The notes: generated by a model from the letters alone, not told the origin. 64,000 nt of DNA from Streptomyces sp. LBL (GCF_029893585.1 NZ_JARXYX010000019.1:123097-187096), one strand, 5' to 3'. Shown: positions 1 to 7,880, counted from the first letter of the stretch. Made by a program: numbers and translations.

Positions 1-419
1 TCACCGGGGGCGAGCTGCCTGCGCTCGTAGAACTCCCGGTAGTTCGGGGGGTACGACTTGGGCACGACGCCGAGGACACGGCCGCGGTGCACGATCACCG
101 CGCAGTTGTAGATCCGGTTGCGGTGGCGCAGCGGGGCGCCGACGATCAGGACCGGCAGCAGTTCGGCCGACCCCTCGACCACCGAGCGGACCGCCTGCTC
201 GACCTCGTCCAGCAGCGCGTCCTGCAGCAGCAGGTCCTCGATCGAGTAGCCGCACAGGCCCAGCTCGGGGAAGACGGCGACCGCGACCCCGTCCTGCGCG
301 CACTCGCGCGCCTGGCGCAGCACCGCGGCGGCGTTGGCGGGCGGGTCCGCGATGACGGTGTGGCCCGTGCACGCGGCGATGCGTGCGAAGCCGTGCTGGT
401 AGACCGACCAGAAGTTCAA
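1..419 (-). CDS. nadE: Glutamine-dependent NAD(+) synthase, N-terminal part (partial)
   Basis: NadE makes NAD+ from deamido-NAD+, using ammonia released from glutamine by its N-terminal nitrilase-like domain. Only about 139 codons are present; the rest, including the synthetase domain, lies beyond base 1. The visible part opens with NFWSVYQHGFARIAACTGHT and holds two of the three glutaminase triad residues: Glu52 in VFPELGLCGYS and Lys121 in VPKSYPPNYREFYE. The Cys lies outside the window. The start is read as TTG at 419 because GAGGAAG sits five bases before it and no ATG or GTG fits the family N-terminus. The family call is confident; the rare start codon less so. Confidence 0.9.
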   Translation of the reverse strand, partial: MNFWSVYQHGFARIAACTGHTVIADPPANAAAVLRQARECAQDGVAVAVFPELGLCGYSIEDLLLQDALLDEVEQAVRSVVEGSAELLPVLIVGAPLRHRNRIYNCAVIVHRGRVLGVVPKSYPPNYREFYERRQLAPG

Positions 420-636
420 CGGTGCTTCCTCGGGAGAACGGGAGAAGTGGACGGGCACGGAGGACGAACGGGGTGGATCTCGTCTCGTCAGCTCGTCAGC
501 ACGAGTCGAAGTCGAGACACGCTTCCAGTGTAATCGTCAGAGCGACACGATGGGCTGGTGGCCCCCTCGCCGCCTCCGTATCGCCGGTATCACAGGCCCG
601 CCCCGCCCCGCCTCCGCACCGCGGGCGCACACGCGA

Positions 637-675
637 GCGCCCGCTTCCCGACGAACCCCGTCGGGAAGCGGGCGC
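637..675 (-). terminator. Strong hairpin terminator after the S53 peptidase gene
   Basis: A perfect 16-bp inverted repeat (637-652 with 660-675) encloses a 7-base loop. It lies about 30 bases past the stop of the peptidase gene and before the nadE start, so it most likely ends peptidase transcription. There is no clear U-tract, as is common in Streptomyces. Confidence 0.75.
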
Positions 676-707
676 GCACTGCCCTGCCGCTGTCGCTGTC
701 GCTGTTG

Positions 708-2654
708 TCAGCGTCGGCGGTACGACTCCACGTAACCGCCCGCGGGCGTACCCACGCCGGTGACGTCGTCGTAGCCCTTCACCGCCGTGAGCGAGCTGTC
801 CGCGCCGAGGGTGCGGGCGGAGGTCAGCAGGCCCTCCGACGCGTCGTAGCCGTTGGCGTAGTCGACGCGGGCCACCGCCAGGCCGGAGCCCGTCGGGTGG
901 TCCGTGACGTCGTGGTACACCTTCGAGCCGTACTTCGCGTTCGCGTAGATCGCCGGGTTGGCGAAGCCGATCGGCTTGCCACCGCGCGCCTGCTGGGCCA
1001 GGGCCTGCACAGCCGCGATCACCGGCGAGGCCAGCGAGGTGCCACCGATGCGGTACTCGCTGTACTGCTGCGATCCGTCCGGGAAGGTCTGCGTCTGGCC
1101 GACCTTGAAGCCGGTGTTCGGGTCGGCGATCGCCGCGATGTCCGGGACGACACGGTTACCGGCGGCGCTGTTGGCCGTGGCGAGCGCGTTCGGGACGACG
1201 CCCTTCTGGTAGAAGGGCGCGGCGACGGTCTTGCTGGTGCCGCCGCCCGCACCCGAGGTGAACGCGCCCGGGAAGCCGGCCCAGCTCGTGCCGTCGGCCG
1301 ACAGCGCGGCCTTCTCGGTGCCCCAGCCGGTCTCCCACAGGTACGTGTCGCCCTTGCCGACCGCCAGCGAGGTGCCGCCGACCGCCGTCACCCACGCCGA
1401 GTTGGCCGGGGTGTCGACCTGCTTGGTCCCGGTGTTCGCGACCTCGTCGCCGTTGTCGCCGGAGGAGAAGTAGAAGCCGATGCCCTCGACCGCGCCGAAC
1501 TGGAAGACCTGGTCGTAGGCGGCCGCGAGGTCCGGCGTCTGGTTGGCCTCGATGTCGCCCCAGGAGTTGGACACGATGTCGGCCAGGTGGTGGTCGACGA
1601 CCTGGCTGAGCGAGTCGAGCAGGTCGTCGTCGTAGCAGGAGGCGGCGCCCACGTACGTGATGTCCGCGGCGGGCGCGAGGGCGTGCACGGCCTCGACGTC
1701 GAGGGTCTCCTCGCCGTACCAGCCGGCCGCCCCGCACTCCTCGGTCCTCGTGTACTTCTTCGGCAGCACCTGGTGCAGTTGGCTGCCGGCGTATGCCCCG
1801 TCACCGTGCTTCTTCGCGTAGGTGGCCGCGTCGTAGCCGATGGTCGGCGAGGCGTACGCGTCGGTGATGGCGACCCGCACTCCCTTGCCCGTGTAGCTGC
1901 CCGCGCCGTAGGCGGACCGCAACTGCTTGCCGGTGTAGCCCTGGACGGCGTACGGGATCTTCCCGCCGTACGCGTCCGGCAGCGTGCTCGCGACGGTGGA
2001 GCCGTAGTACGAGGAGAACGGCCCGGCGTTCTTGAACACGGCGTCCGGCGGCGGCAGTTGATCGGCGTGCCGGGCCACGTGCGGCGCGTTGTCCAAGCCG
2101 GTGACGGTCAGGACGGCACCGTTCAGACTCTCCGGCGCGGAGGCCGCCTTCGCGGGCGCGCGGTAGGTCTTGGAGCCCTTGGCGTAGTTGTGCAGCTGGG
2201 TGCCGAACGCCTTCTCGGCGGCGGCCACGTCACCGGAGACGGAGACGTAGTGCTGTGTGACACGCGTGACCTTCAGGCCCGCGGACCTCAGCCAGGACTT
2301 CACCGCGGCGACCTGCGCCTTGCCCGCGCCGAAGCGCGCCTGCGCCTGCCCCGCGCTCAGGTACGTGCCGTACGCGGCCGAGTTCGGATCCGACACGGCC
2401 TTCGCGTACGCGGCCAGACCGGAGGCGTTCCGGCCGGCGAGGTAGACCCGGGCGGTGACCTGGGAAGCGTCCGCGGTGGCGCCCTTGTCGGCCTTGGCGG
2501 TCGCCCAGGCGGGCTTGGTGCCCGCGAGCGTGTCCCGGCCGGCGTTGTCCGCGGCGTGCGCCGCGGGTATGCCGAGCACCAGCGCACCGGCGAGCATGGG
2601 CAGTGTCGCCGCCATGCTCACCGCGGCGCGCCCCTTGGCGCGGTTGGATCTCAT
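708..2654 (-). CDS. Secreted sedolisin-family (S53) serine-carboxyl peptidase
   Basis: A secreted acid-type endopeptidase or tripeptidyl peptidase precursor of 648 residues. Residues 1-34 form a signal peptide ending in AAHA. A pro-kumamolisin activation domain covers roughly 40-190 and the peptidase domain follows. The S53 catalytic residues are visible: Glu315 and Asp319 in GEETLDVEAVHALAP, the oxyanion Asp367 in SNSWGD, and Ser540 in GGTSLASP. The DVTGVGTP segment near the C-terminus fits the calcium site of the family. The ATG at 2654 has AGGGGG just upstream; upstream in-frame codons have no signal peptide, so the longer reading is unlikely. It stands alone between two terminator-like structures, and its exact cleavage preference cannot be told from sequence. 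Confidence 0.92.
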   Translation of the reverse strand: MRSNRAKGRAAVSMAATLPMLAGALVLGIPAAHAADNAGRDTLAGTKPAWATAKADKGATADASQVTARVYLAGRNASGLAAYAKAVSDPNSAAYGTYLSAGQAQARFGAGKAQVAAVKSWLRSAGLKVTRVTQHYVSVSGDVAAAEKAFGTQLHNYAKGSKTYRAPAKAASAPESLNGAVLTVTGLDNAPHVARHADQLPPPDAVFKNAGPFSSYYGSTVASTLPDAYGGKIPYAVQGYTGKQLRSAYGAGSYTGKGVRVAITDAYASPTIGYDAATYAKKHGDGAYAGSQLHQVLPKKYTRTEECGAAGWYGEETLDVEAVHALAPAADITYVGAASCYDDDLLDSLSQVVDHHLADIVSNSWGDIEANQTPDLAAAYDQVFQFGAVEGIGFYFSSGDNGDEVANTGTKQVDTPANSAWVTAVGGTSLAVGKGDTYLWETGWGTEKAALSADGTSWAGFPGAFTSGAGGGTSKTVAAPFYQKGVVPNALATANSAAGNRVVPDIAAIADPNTGFKVGQTQTFPDGSQQYSEYRIGGTSLASPVIAAVQALAQQARGGKPIGFANPAIYANAKYGSKVYHDVTDHPTGSGLAVARVDYANGYDASEGLLTSARTLGADSSLTAVKGYDDVTGVGTPAGGYVESYRRR

Positions 2655-2844
2655 GGAACCCCCTGTGCGGTTCGTTCGTCGCGAGTGGATCACCCGACGG
2701 TGGCCACTCTCGGTGGCCACTCTCGCGATGAACAGTTCATGCCAGGGGAATGCCGATCCCAAGAAGAGCCCAATTAACCTAATGACACGACCATTTGAGG
2801 GTTAACCCAGCACGAAACCGGTACGAACGCCGAGGGTTATCCCT

Positions 2845-2949
2845 CTAGGAAGCCGCCGGCTCACCTGCTACGAACGTCGCCGGCTCACCTGCTACGAACG
2901 TCATCGGCTCATCTGCTACGAACCTCGCCGACTCCCCCGCCACGAACAT
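2845..2949 (-). CDS. 34-codon ORF of FVAGEPAT-type octapeptide repeats
   Basis: This small frame starts at ATG 2949, preceded by GAGGGGG, and ends at TAG 2845. It encodes about four copies of an eight-residue unit (FVAGESAR, FVADEPMT, FVAGEPAT, FVAGEPAA). It is in the same frame as the DUF305 gene just upstream and begins five codons after that gene's TAG stop. It could be a separate micro-protein, a C-terminal tail reached by readthrough, or a former extension of the DUF305 protein cut off by a stop. No family is recognised. The alternative is that the 24-bp DNA repeats are non-coding and open only by chance. Confidence 0.35.
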   Translation of the reverse strand: MFVAGESARFVADEPMTFVAGEPATFVAGEPAAS

Positions 2950-2950
2950 C
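2855..2950. repeat. Four tandem 24-bp repeats
   Basis: Four adjacent 24-bp units start at 2855, 2879, 2903 and 2927. The first two are identical (gccggctcacctgctacgaa plus cgtc) and the other two diverge progressively. The unit is eight codons long and keeps an open frame on the minus strand. Confidence 0.9.
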
Positions 2951-2964
2951 GCCCCCTCACACAA

Positions 2965-3582
2965 CTACGCCCGCGGTTTCGCGCCCCGGTCCTTCAACAT
3001 GCCCGCCATCAGGTCGATCTCCGACTGCTGACCGTTCACCATGCCCTGCGCGAGCCGCTTCTCCACGCCGACCGTGCACTTGTCCACGCAGCCCTCGGCC
3101 ATGTGGATGCCGCCCTTGTGATGGTCCGTCATCAACTGGAGGTAAAGGACCTCGGCCTGCTTGCCGCTCAATGTGCCCAGCTTCTTCAGGTCGCTGTTGG
3201 TCGCCATCCCTGGCATCAGCGCCCCGTCCTTACCGGTGGGCATGTCCCCCATCCCCATCCAGGCCATCGGCGGGTCCGCGGACACCTTCGGCAGCTCCCA
3301 CAGATCGAGCCAGCCCAGCATCATGCCGCGCTGGTTGGCCTGCGTCTGCGCGATGTCGTACGCGAGGCGCCGCACCTCCTCGTCGTCGGTGCGGTCGCGC
3401 ACGATGTACGACATCTCGACGGCCTGCTGGTGGTGCACCGCCATGTCCCGCGCGAACCCGGCGTCCGCAGAGTCGACGGCGGGGGTCGGGTTCGAGCCCC
3501 CGTCCTCGGCGACGGCATAACTGACGGCACCCGCCGCGACCAGCACCCCCGCCACGGCCACGGCGACTCCGGCGAACCTCAC
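2965..3582 (-). CDS. DUF305 family membrane-anchored protein
   Basis: A 205-residue protein with one N-terminal hydrophobic segment (about residues 4-22, probably a signal anchor) followed by an extracytoplasmic DUF305 domain. The domain is helical and His/Met rich: DMAVHHQQAVEMSYI, QANQRGMMLGWL, and MTDHHKGGIHMAEG. Such HH and M motifs suggest metal, possibly copper, binding, but the family has no firm function. The start is GTG at 3582; its GTGA overlaps the TGA of the upstream DUF3105 gene, so the two are translationally coupled and probably act together at the cell surface. The TAG stop at 2965 is followed in frame by an octapeptide-repeat ORF. Confidence 0.88.
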   Translation of the reverse strand: MRFAGVAVAVAGVLVAAGAVSYAVAEDGGSNPTPAVDSADAGFARDMAVHHQQAVEMSYIVRDRTDDEEVRRLAYDIAQTQANQRGMMLGWLDLWELPKVSADPPMAWMGMGDMPTGKDGALMPGMATNSDLKKLGTLSGKQAEVLYLQLMTDHHKGGIHMAEGCVDKCTVGVEKRLAQGMVNGQQSEIDLMAGMLKDRGAKPRA

Positions 3583-4244
3583 TGCGCCAGCCCGCCCGTG
3601 CACGCGGCGCCCGGCTCCGGCGTCTGCTTCCCCTGCACGAACTTCTCGAAGAACTTGCCGACGGCCGGGTCGCTCGCGCTCGTCACCGTGCGCTGGTGCC
3701 CCCACGCGGTCAGCATGATCGGGTCCTTCTGCTTCTCGTCCGGGCTCATCAGCGTGTACGGCGTCTGCTTCACCTTCGCCGCCAGCGCGTCCACGTCGGC
3801 CTTCTTGGCCTTGTCGGTGTACGTCACCCACACCGCGCCGTGCTCCAGGGAGTGCACGGCGTTCATGTCGTCGAGTCCCTTGGTGTAGACGTCGCCGTTG
3901 CAGTTCATCCAGACCTGGTTGTGGTCGCCGCCCACGGGGGGCTCCACCGGGTACTTCACGGTCTTGGCGACGTGGGTGCGGCCCAGTTTCCCCTTCCAGG
4001 TCTTCACACCGTCCGAGCCCGTTTCGAAGCTGCCCGAGGTCTTCCCGTCGGCCGCCGTGCCGCCGTCGTCGTCGGACTGCGACTGCACGAGGACGACCGC
4101 CCCCACGACGAGACCGGCGACGACCACCACGCTCGCGGCGATGGTCAGGATCCGGTTTCGCCGCTCCCGGGCCTGCTCGGCACGCCGCATCTCCTCTATC
4201 CGCGCCTTGCGTGCCGCGTTGTTGCTGTTCTTGGCGGAGCCCAT
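3579..4244 (-). CDS. DUF3105 family membrane protein
   Basis: A 221-residue protein with a basic cytoplasmic N-terminus (ARKARIEEMRRAEQARERRNR), one membrane segment at about 31-53, and an extracytoplasmic DUF3105 domain with the conserved VGGDHNQVWMNCNGDVY and LEHGAVWVTY blocks. The Cys and His in these blocks suggest metal binding, but function is not established. It overlaps the following DUF305 gene by four bases. The ATG at 4244 follows GAAGGA. The conserved pairing of DUF3105 and DUF305 in actinobacteria supports a joint extracytoplasmic role, by inference copper related. Confidence 0.88.
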   Translation of the reverse strand: MGSAKNSNNAARKARIEEMRRAEQARERRNRILTIAASVVVVAGLVVGAVVLVQSQSDDDGGTAADGKTSGSFETGSDGVKTWKGKLGRTHVAKTVKYPVEPPVGGDHNQVWMNCNGDVYTKGLDDMNAVHSLEHGAVWVTYTDKAKKADVDALAAKVKQTPYTLMSPDEKQKDPIMLTAWGHQRTVTSASDPAVGKFFEKFVQGKQTPEPGAACTGGLAQ

Positions 4245-4626
4245 GAGATGTGTCCTTCAGGGGAAAGGGTGCCGGTCGGGTCCGCTGATCGTAAGGGGGA
4301 GGGACAGCACGTTCGCAGAGAGGGCGCCGGAAAGGCTGGAACCGTGTGATCAGCCGCGTAACCAAAGGATAATTTGCCACATAGGTGTGCATTGTCCTCG
4401 ATTCGTCAGTAGTGATCGCCGCCTGACGAGGTGATCACTTCGCCCTGCTTGTCCCGACGGGTGTCGGGTGGGGCCTTCGCGTGTCGCTGCGGCTGCGGCT
4501 GCATGCCACGGCACCCGGAGGTCGTGCGGGACTGCTCGTTCACGGACAGCGGCTCGTGGACGGTGGCTCGTAAACAGAGCGTTGACGCTCGCCCTCATTG
4601 TCGGAGGGCGAGCGTCAACCGCGTCG
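4245..4626. other. Intergenic stretch with hairpin and possible pseudoknot
   Basis: No gene is seen. The stretch should hold the promoter of the DUF3105-DUF305 pair. Interleaved complementary pairs at 4404-4409/4423-4428 and 4411-4417/4433-4439 could fold as an H-type pseudoknot. A perfect 16-bp hairpin lies at 4581-4619. Confidence 0.5.
4581..4619 (-). terminator. Hairpin terminator after the small membrane-protein gene
   Basis: Arms 4581-4596 and 4604-4619 are perfectly complementary over 16 bp with a 7-base loop. The hairpin lies eight bases past the stop of the minus-strand gene ending at 4627. Confidence 0.75.
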
Positions 4627-4905
4627 TCAGCCGGCCTTCTGCTCCCGCAGTTCGTGGACGCTGGCGGCAAGGGTGCCGTCTTGCTGTTCGTGCTGGGAGA
4701 GGGCGACGCCGAGGCCGAAGAAAGTGGGCGCCCATTCGCCGACGAAGATGCCCCACCTGTCGGCGCGGGCGAGGTCTGCGTGGGAGCCGGGTTCGACTTT
4801 GACGCTGCCGAGCCAGGTGAAGATGGAGAGCCCGATGGAGGCCACGGCTGCGGTGTAGGCGTGTTCGCTGCGGATGCCCATGTCGTGCATCTTCTTGATG
4901 ATCAC
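4627..4905 (-). CDS. Small hypothetical membrane-associated protein
   Basis: A 92-residue protein of unknown function. It opens with a charged stretch (IIKKMHDMGIRSEHAYT), then a hydrophobic helix AAVASIGLSIFTWLGS at about 16-31 and a second weaker one around GEWAPTFFGLGVAL. The C-terminus is polar (SQHEQQDGTLAASVHELREQ). GTG at 4905 is chosen because GGAG lies seven bases upstream; longer upstream readings have atypical composition. It is followed at once by a strong hairpin terminator, so it is a one-gene unit. I do not recognise a family. Confidence 0.6.
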   Translation of the reverse strand: MIIKKMHDMGIRSEHAYTAAVASIGLSIFTWLGSVKVEPGSHADLARADRWGIFVGEWAPTFFGLGVALSQHEQQDGTLAASVHELREQKAG

Positions 4906-5165
4906 GGTGCGCTCCGTTCGTGAGAGAGGTTCACTGACCGGGTTCTCACATCCACCGCACCTATTCGTCTCCTTTGCGTGGATATGTGGAGAGGGTGGGT
5001 GGTTGCCGTTCGCTGCACCGCGAGGTCCGCACACATTGCCCTCTGGTGCGGAGAGGCCGGCCGAGGCCCGCCCGGTGGCCGTCAGGGATGCCTCCCTGTT
5101 GCCCACATCGCGCAACGCGCGCGGCGTAGCCGATCGTGATGCACTGGGTTTACGGGAGGTGCATC

Positions 5166-5567
5166 ATGTCAGGTCGCGCTGGCAAGACCCGCAACATCTT
5201 TCTCGTCTGGTTGGTCTGGCCGCTGATCACGCTGGGCATCTACCATCTGGTCTGGTATTACAAAGTGAATCGCGAAGCTCGTGACTTTGATCAGCGGATC
5301 GAGGTCAATCCGGTGTTGGCCCTTCTGGCTGTCACCGTCGGCTGGCTGGTGATCATTCCCCCCTTCGTATCGGTCTACAACACCGGTCTGCGTATTGCCC
5401 GCATGCAGCAGTCGGCCGGGATGCAGCGGGACTGCAATCCCTGGATCGGACTCATCCTTTTCATCGTGGCCGCTCTGTACCCGCTCTACTACCAGCACGA
5501 GTTGAACCAGATCTGGACTCACTACCAGATCCCGGAAGAGGGCGCGCAGGTACCTCTCGCAGCCTGA
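5166..5567 (+). CDS. DUF4234 family small membrane protein
   Basis: A 133-residue protein with the DUF4234 signature: KTRNIFLVWLVWPLITLGIYHLVWYYKVNREARDFD. Two further hydrophobic segments follow, around ALLAVTVGWLVIIPPFVSVYNTG and WIGLILFIVAALYPLYY. The family is widespread in actinobacteria and occurs alone or fused to other domains; its role is unknown. ATG 5166 has GGGAGG seven bases before it and is preferred over an upstream ATG at 5136 without an SD. No operon partner is apparent. Confidence 0.85.
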   Translation: MSGRAGKTRNIFLVWLVWPLITLGIYHLVWYYKVNREARDFDQRIEVNPVLALLAVTVGWLVIIPPFVSVYNTGLRIARMQQSAGMQRDCNPWIGLILFIVAALYPLYYQHELNQIWTHYQIPEEGAQVPLAA

Positions 5568-5598
5568 CGTGCGCCGTGACAGGACTCCGGAGGCTCGT

Positions 5599-5805
5599 TC
5601 AGCTTCCGCACCACGCGCGAGCTGCGGACCGTCTCGACCAGTGAGCCAGCGGCTCCGCGCGAGTCATGGCGGCGGCGACAGCGGGCAGGGTGGCGCGGAC
5701 GGTGACGGAGGACTGCTCGGACAGCATCGTGGCGCGGACGGTGACGGAGGACTACTCGGACAGCATCGTGGCGCGGACGGTGACGGAGGACTGCTCGGAC
5801 AGCAT
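5599..5805 (-). pseudogene. Relic of a flavohaemoglobin (hmp-like) gene start, triplicated
   Basis: Reading from ATG 5805 gives MLSEQSSVTVRAT three times in tandem; the third copy continues LPAVAA. MLSEQSSVTVRATLPAVAA is the typical start of Streptomyces flavohaemoglobins (nitric oxide dioxygenases), which begin MLSEQS.ATVRATLPAV. After LPAVAA the similarity stops and the frame ends at 5599. The second copy carries CAG to TAG, a stop. A good SD (GAGGAG) is still present before the first ATG, and a 28-bp dyad lies upstream. So the 5' end of the gene was tandemly triplicated and the body deleted. The haemoglobin assignment rests on about 19 residues and is tentative. Confidence 0.55.
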
Positions 5806-5806
5806 C
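5690..5806. repeat. Three tandem 39-bp repeats
   Basis: Units 5690-5728, 5729-5767 and 5768-5806 are identical except for one base in the middle unit, which creates a stop codon on the minus strand. Thirty-nine bases equal 13 codons of the flavohaemoglobin-like N-terminus. Confidence 0.95.
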
Positions 5807-6132
5807 GTGGCTCCTCGTGGCTTTTCATGGCTCGACTGATCGGCACCGCCTTGAACTTGCATCTGACCTGCAAATCAAACGGGAGTGGTGTCGCTCACGG
5901 GCATCGCTCACGAACGGGGCGGGGGCAGCCGTTACGGATGCCGGTTCGAGCAGGCAAGATGGGCAGTGAGCAGTACATCTGCCGGACGCGAGGCGTTCAC
6001 GCCGAGGTCGCCTGGACGATCATGGTGCGCAACGCGCATGAAATGCTGTTGTGGTGGGATGCTCGGGTGCCCGACCGCCTCCCGCGGGACCGGAGACAGG
6101 CGGCCTGACCAGCAAGGATGGGGAAGCGCAAG
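5806..6132. other. Intergenic region before glnA2
   Basis: Apart from the dyad at 5851-5878, no gene is seen. It must hold the glnA2 promoter. I could not pick a convincing -10/-35 pair or a GlnR box by eye. Confidence 0.4.
5851..5878 (-). promoter_or_regulatory. 28-bp dyad operator upstream of the hmp-like relic
   Basis: The sequence has the symmetric pattern TTGA-N2-TTGCA-N7-TGCAA-N2-TCAA. It lies about 45 bases before the relic ATG. The layout suggests a repressor operator; because hmp genes are usual targets of the nitric-oxide sensor NsrR, an NsrR-type site is a reasonable guess. The dyad is seen; the regulator is inferred. Confidence 0.45.
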
Positions 6133-7494
6133 ATGGACAAGCAGCAGGAGTTCGTGCTCCGGACGTTGGAGGAGCGTGACATCCGGTTCGTACGCCTGTG
6201 GTTCACGGACGTGCTGGGCTTCCTCAAGTCCGTCGCCGTGGCCCCGGCCGAACTGGAACAGGCCTTCGATGAGGGCATCGGTTTCGACGGCTCCGCGATC
6301 GAGGGCTTCGCCCGGGTCTACGAGTCCGACATGATCGCCAAGCCGGACCCTTCGACCTTCCAGGTCCTTCCCTGGCGCGCGGAGGCCCCGGGCACCGCCC
6401 GGATGTTCTGCGACATCCTCATGCCGGACGGCTCGCCGTCCTTCGCGGACCCGCGGTACGTGCTCAAGCGGGCCCTGGCCCGCACCTCCGACCTGGGCTT
6501 CACGTTCTACACCCACCCGGAGATCGAGTTCTTCCTGCTGAAGAACAAGCCGACCGACGGCTCCCGGCCGACCCCGGCCGACAACTCCGGCTACTTCGAC
6601 CACACCCCGCAGAACATCGGCATGGACTTCCGCCGCCAGGCGATCACCATGCTGGAGTCGATGGGCATCTCGGTCGAGTTCTCCCACCACGAGGGCGCCC
6701 CCGGCCAGCAGGAGATCGACCTCCGCTACGCCGACGCGCTCTCGACGGCGGACAACATCATGACGTTCCGCCTGGTCATGAAGCAGGTGGCACTGGAACA
6801 GGGCGTCCAGGCGACCTTCATGCCCAAGCCGTTCTCCGAGCACCCCGGCTCCGGCATGCACACACACCTCTCGCTCTTCGAGGGCGACCGGAACGCGTTC
6901 TACGAGTCCGGTTCGGAGTACCAGCTCTCCAAGGTCGGCCGCTCCTTCATCGCTGGCCTGCTGAAGCACGCGGCGGAGATCTCCGCGGTGACCAACCAGT
7001 GGGTGAACTCCTACAAGCGCATCTGGGGCGGCTCCGAGCGCACCGCGGGCGCCGGCGGCGAGGCCCCCTCGTACATCTGCTGGGGCCACAACAACCGCTC
7101 CGCCCTGGTCCGCGTGCCGATGTACAAGCCCGGCAAGACCGGCTCCGCGCGCGTGGAGGTCCGCTCCCTGGACTCGGGCGCGAACCCCTACCTGGCCTAC
7201 GCCCTCCTGCTGGCCGCCGGCCTCAAGGGCATCGAGGAGGGCTACGAGCTTCCGCCGGGCGCCGAGGACGACGTCTGGGCCCTCTCCGACGCCGAACGCC
7301 GCGCGATGGGCATCGAACCGCTCCCGCAGAACTTGGGCGAGGCCCTGACCCTCATGGAGCGCAGCGACCTGGTCGCCGAGACCCTCGGCGAGCACGTCTT
7401 CGACTTCTTCCTGCGCAACAAGCGCCAGGAGTGGGAGGAGTACCGCAGCGAGGTCACCGCCTTCGAGCTGCGGAAGAACCTTCCGGTTCTGTAG
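6133..7494 (+). CDS. glnA2: Glutamine synthetase-like enzyme, GlnA2 (gamma-glutamylpolyamine synthetase) type
   Basis: A 453-residue class I glutamine synthetase fold. It retains the substrate loop GFDGSAIEGFARVYESDM, the glutamate-site EIEFFLL, the ATP-site PGSGMHTHLSLF and the arginine-rich NNRSALVRVP block. The sequence matches what I recall of GlnA2 of Streptomyces coelicolor (SCO2241), shown to gamma-glutamylate putrescine, cadaverine, spermidine and spermine rather than make glutamine, supporting polyamine detoxification and use as nitrogen source. It lacks the NLYDLP adenylylation segment of true GlnA. ATG 6133 (MDKQQEF) is chosen over 6118 because GGGGAAG has proper spacing to it. The 3' hairpin at 7544 makes it monocistronic. 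Substrate is known for the relative, inferred here. Confidence 0.9.
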   Translation: MDKQQEFVLRTLEERDIRFVRLWFTDVLGFLKSVAVAPAELEQAFDEGIGFDGSAIEGFARVYESDMIAKPDPSTFQVLPWRAEAPGTARMFCDILMPDGSPSFADPRYVLKRALARTSDLGFTFYTHPEIEFFLLKNKPTDGSRPTPADNSGYFDHTPQNIGMDFRRQAITMLESMGISVEFSHHEGAPGQQEIDLRYADALSTADNIMTFRLVMKQVALEQGVQATFMPKPFSEHPGSGMHTHLSLFEGDRNAFYESGSEYQLSKVGRSFIAGLLKHAAEISAVTNQWVNSYKRIWGGSERTAGAGGEAPSYICWGHNNRSALVRVPMYKPGKTGSARVEVRSLDSGANPYLAYALLLAAGLKGIEEGYELPPGAEDDVWALSDAERRAMGIEPLPQNLGEALTLMERSDLVAETLGEHVFDFFLRNKRQEWEEYRSEVTAFELRKNLPVL

Positions 7495-7543
7495 GGGCGT
7501 AAGGGCGTAAGGGCTGCCTGCAAGCGGGCTTCCCGCTGATCGA

Positions 7544-7580
7544 CCACGGGGCCGATGGTCTGTGACCGTCGGCCCCGTGG
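7544..7580 (+). terminator. Terminator of glnA2
   Basis: CCACGGGGCCGA (7544-7555) pairs with TCGGCCCCGTGG (7569-7580) around a 13-base loop. A cgtctttct tract follows. Confidence 0.7.
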
Positions 7581-7771
7581 CGTCTTTCTGTCGGCCGTAC
7601 GGTGCTGTCCGACCGCCGGCCCGTTGGCGTCTTCCTGCCGGTCGTGCGCGTCAGCGCCGCGACGCCGCCATGCCGGGGCTTGCGGAACATCCATGCCAGA
7701 TCGTGCGCTAGGCCTGCGTCGGCCCTGGTGGGCGGCTGACGGAGTGTTGGCGGCGGGAGCGGTCTGAAGTC

Positions 7772-7804
7772 CTCCTACAGATAACGCCCTATTATCTGGG
7801 GGAG
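7772..7804. other. 33-bp dyad resembling a tyrosine-recombinase core site
   Basis: Two 13-bp arms (7772-7784 and 7792-7804) are inverted with 11 of 13 positions matching, including a perfect CAGATAA/TTATCTG inner part, and are separated by a 7-bp spacer. Arm and spacer lengths fit the crossover sites of tyrosine recombinases. It lies 76 bp before the recombinase gene and may also overlap its promoter. Confidence 0.45.
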
Positions 7805-7880
7805 CTTGGTTCGTCACCTGCGGTGACGTTCTCCGGGCCGTACGTGAGGAGGCCCTGTTATCCGTGGCAAGGGGGAAGCG

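Larger units (their letters stand above)
7495..7880. other. Intergenic region between glnA2 and the recombinase gene
   Basis: No gene seen. It contains the glnA2 terminator (7544-7580), two similar C/G-rich GTCGGCC...CGTCTT segments around 7560-7640, and a 33-bp recombinase-site-like dyad at 7772-7804. Confidence 0.5.

Noticed and set aside
558..2777. Long open frame on the plus strand opposite the S53 peptidase
   Set aside because: It is antisense to a clear, domain-complete gene; the Arg/Gly/Val-rich composition is typical of shadows in high-GC DNA.
2855..2950. CRISPR-like reading of the 24-bp repeats
   Set aside because: Units are contiguous without spacers and diverge progressively; no cas genes nearby.
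5690..5806. CRISPR or minisatellite gene from the 39-bp repeats
   Set aside because: Repeats abut directly and encode a recognisable protein start, so a coding duplication explains them better.
6133..7494. Annotating glnA2 as a normal glutamine synthetase
   Set aside because: The sequence matches the GlnA2 type described as a gamma-glutamylpolyamine synthetase and lacks the adenylylation segment.
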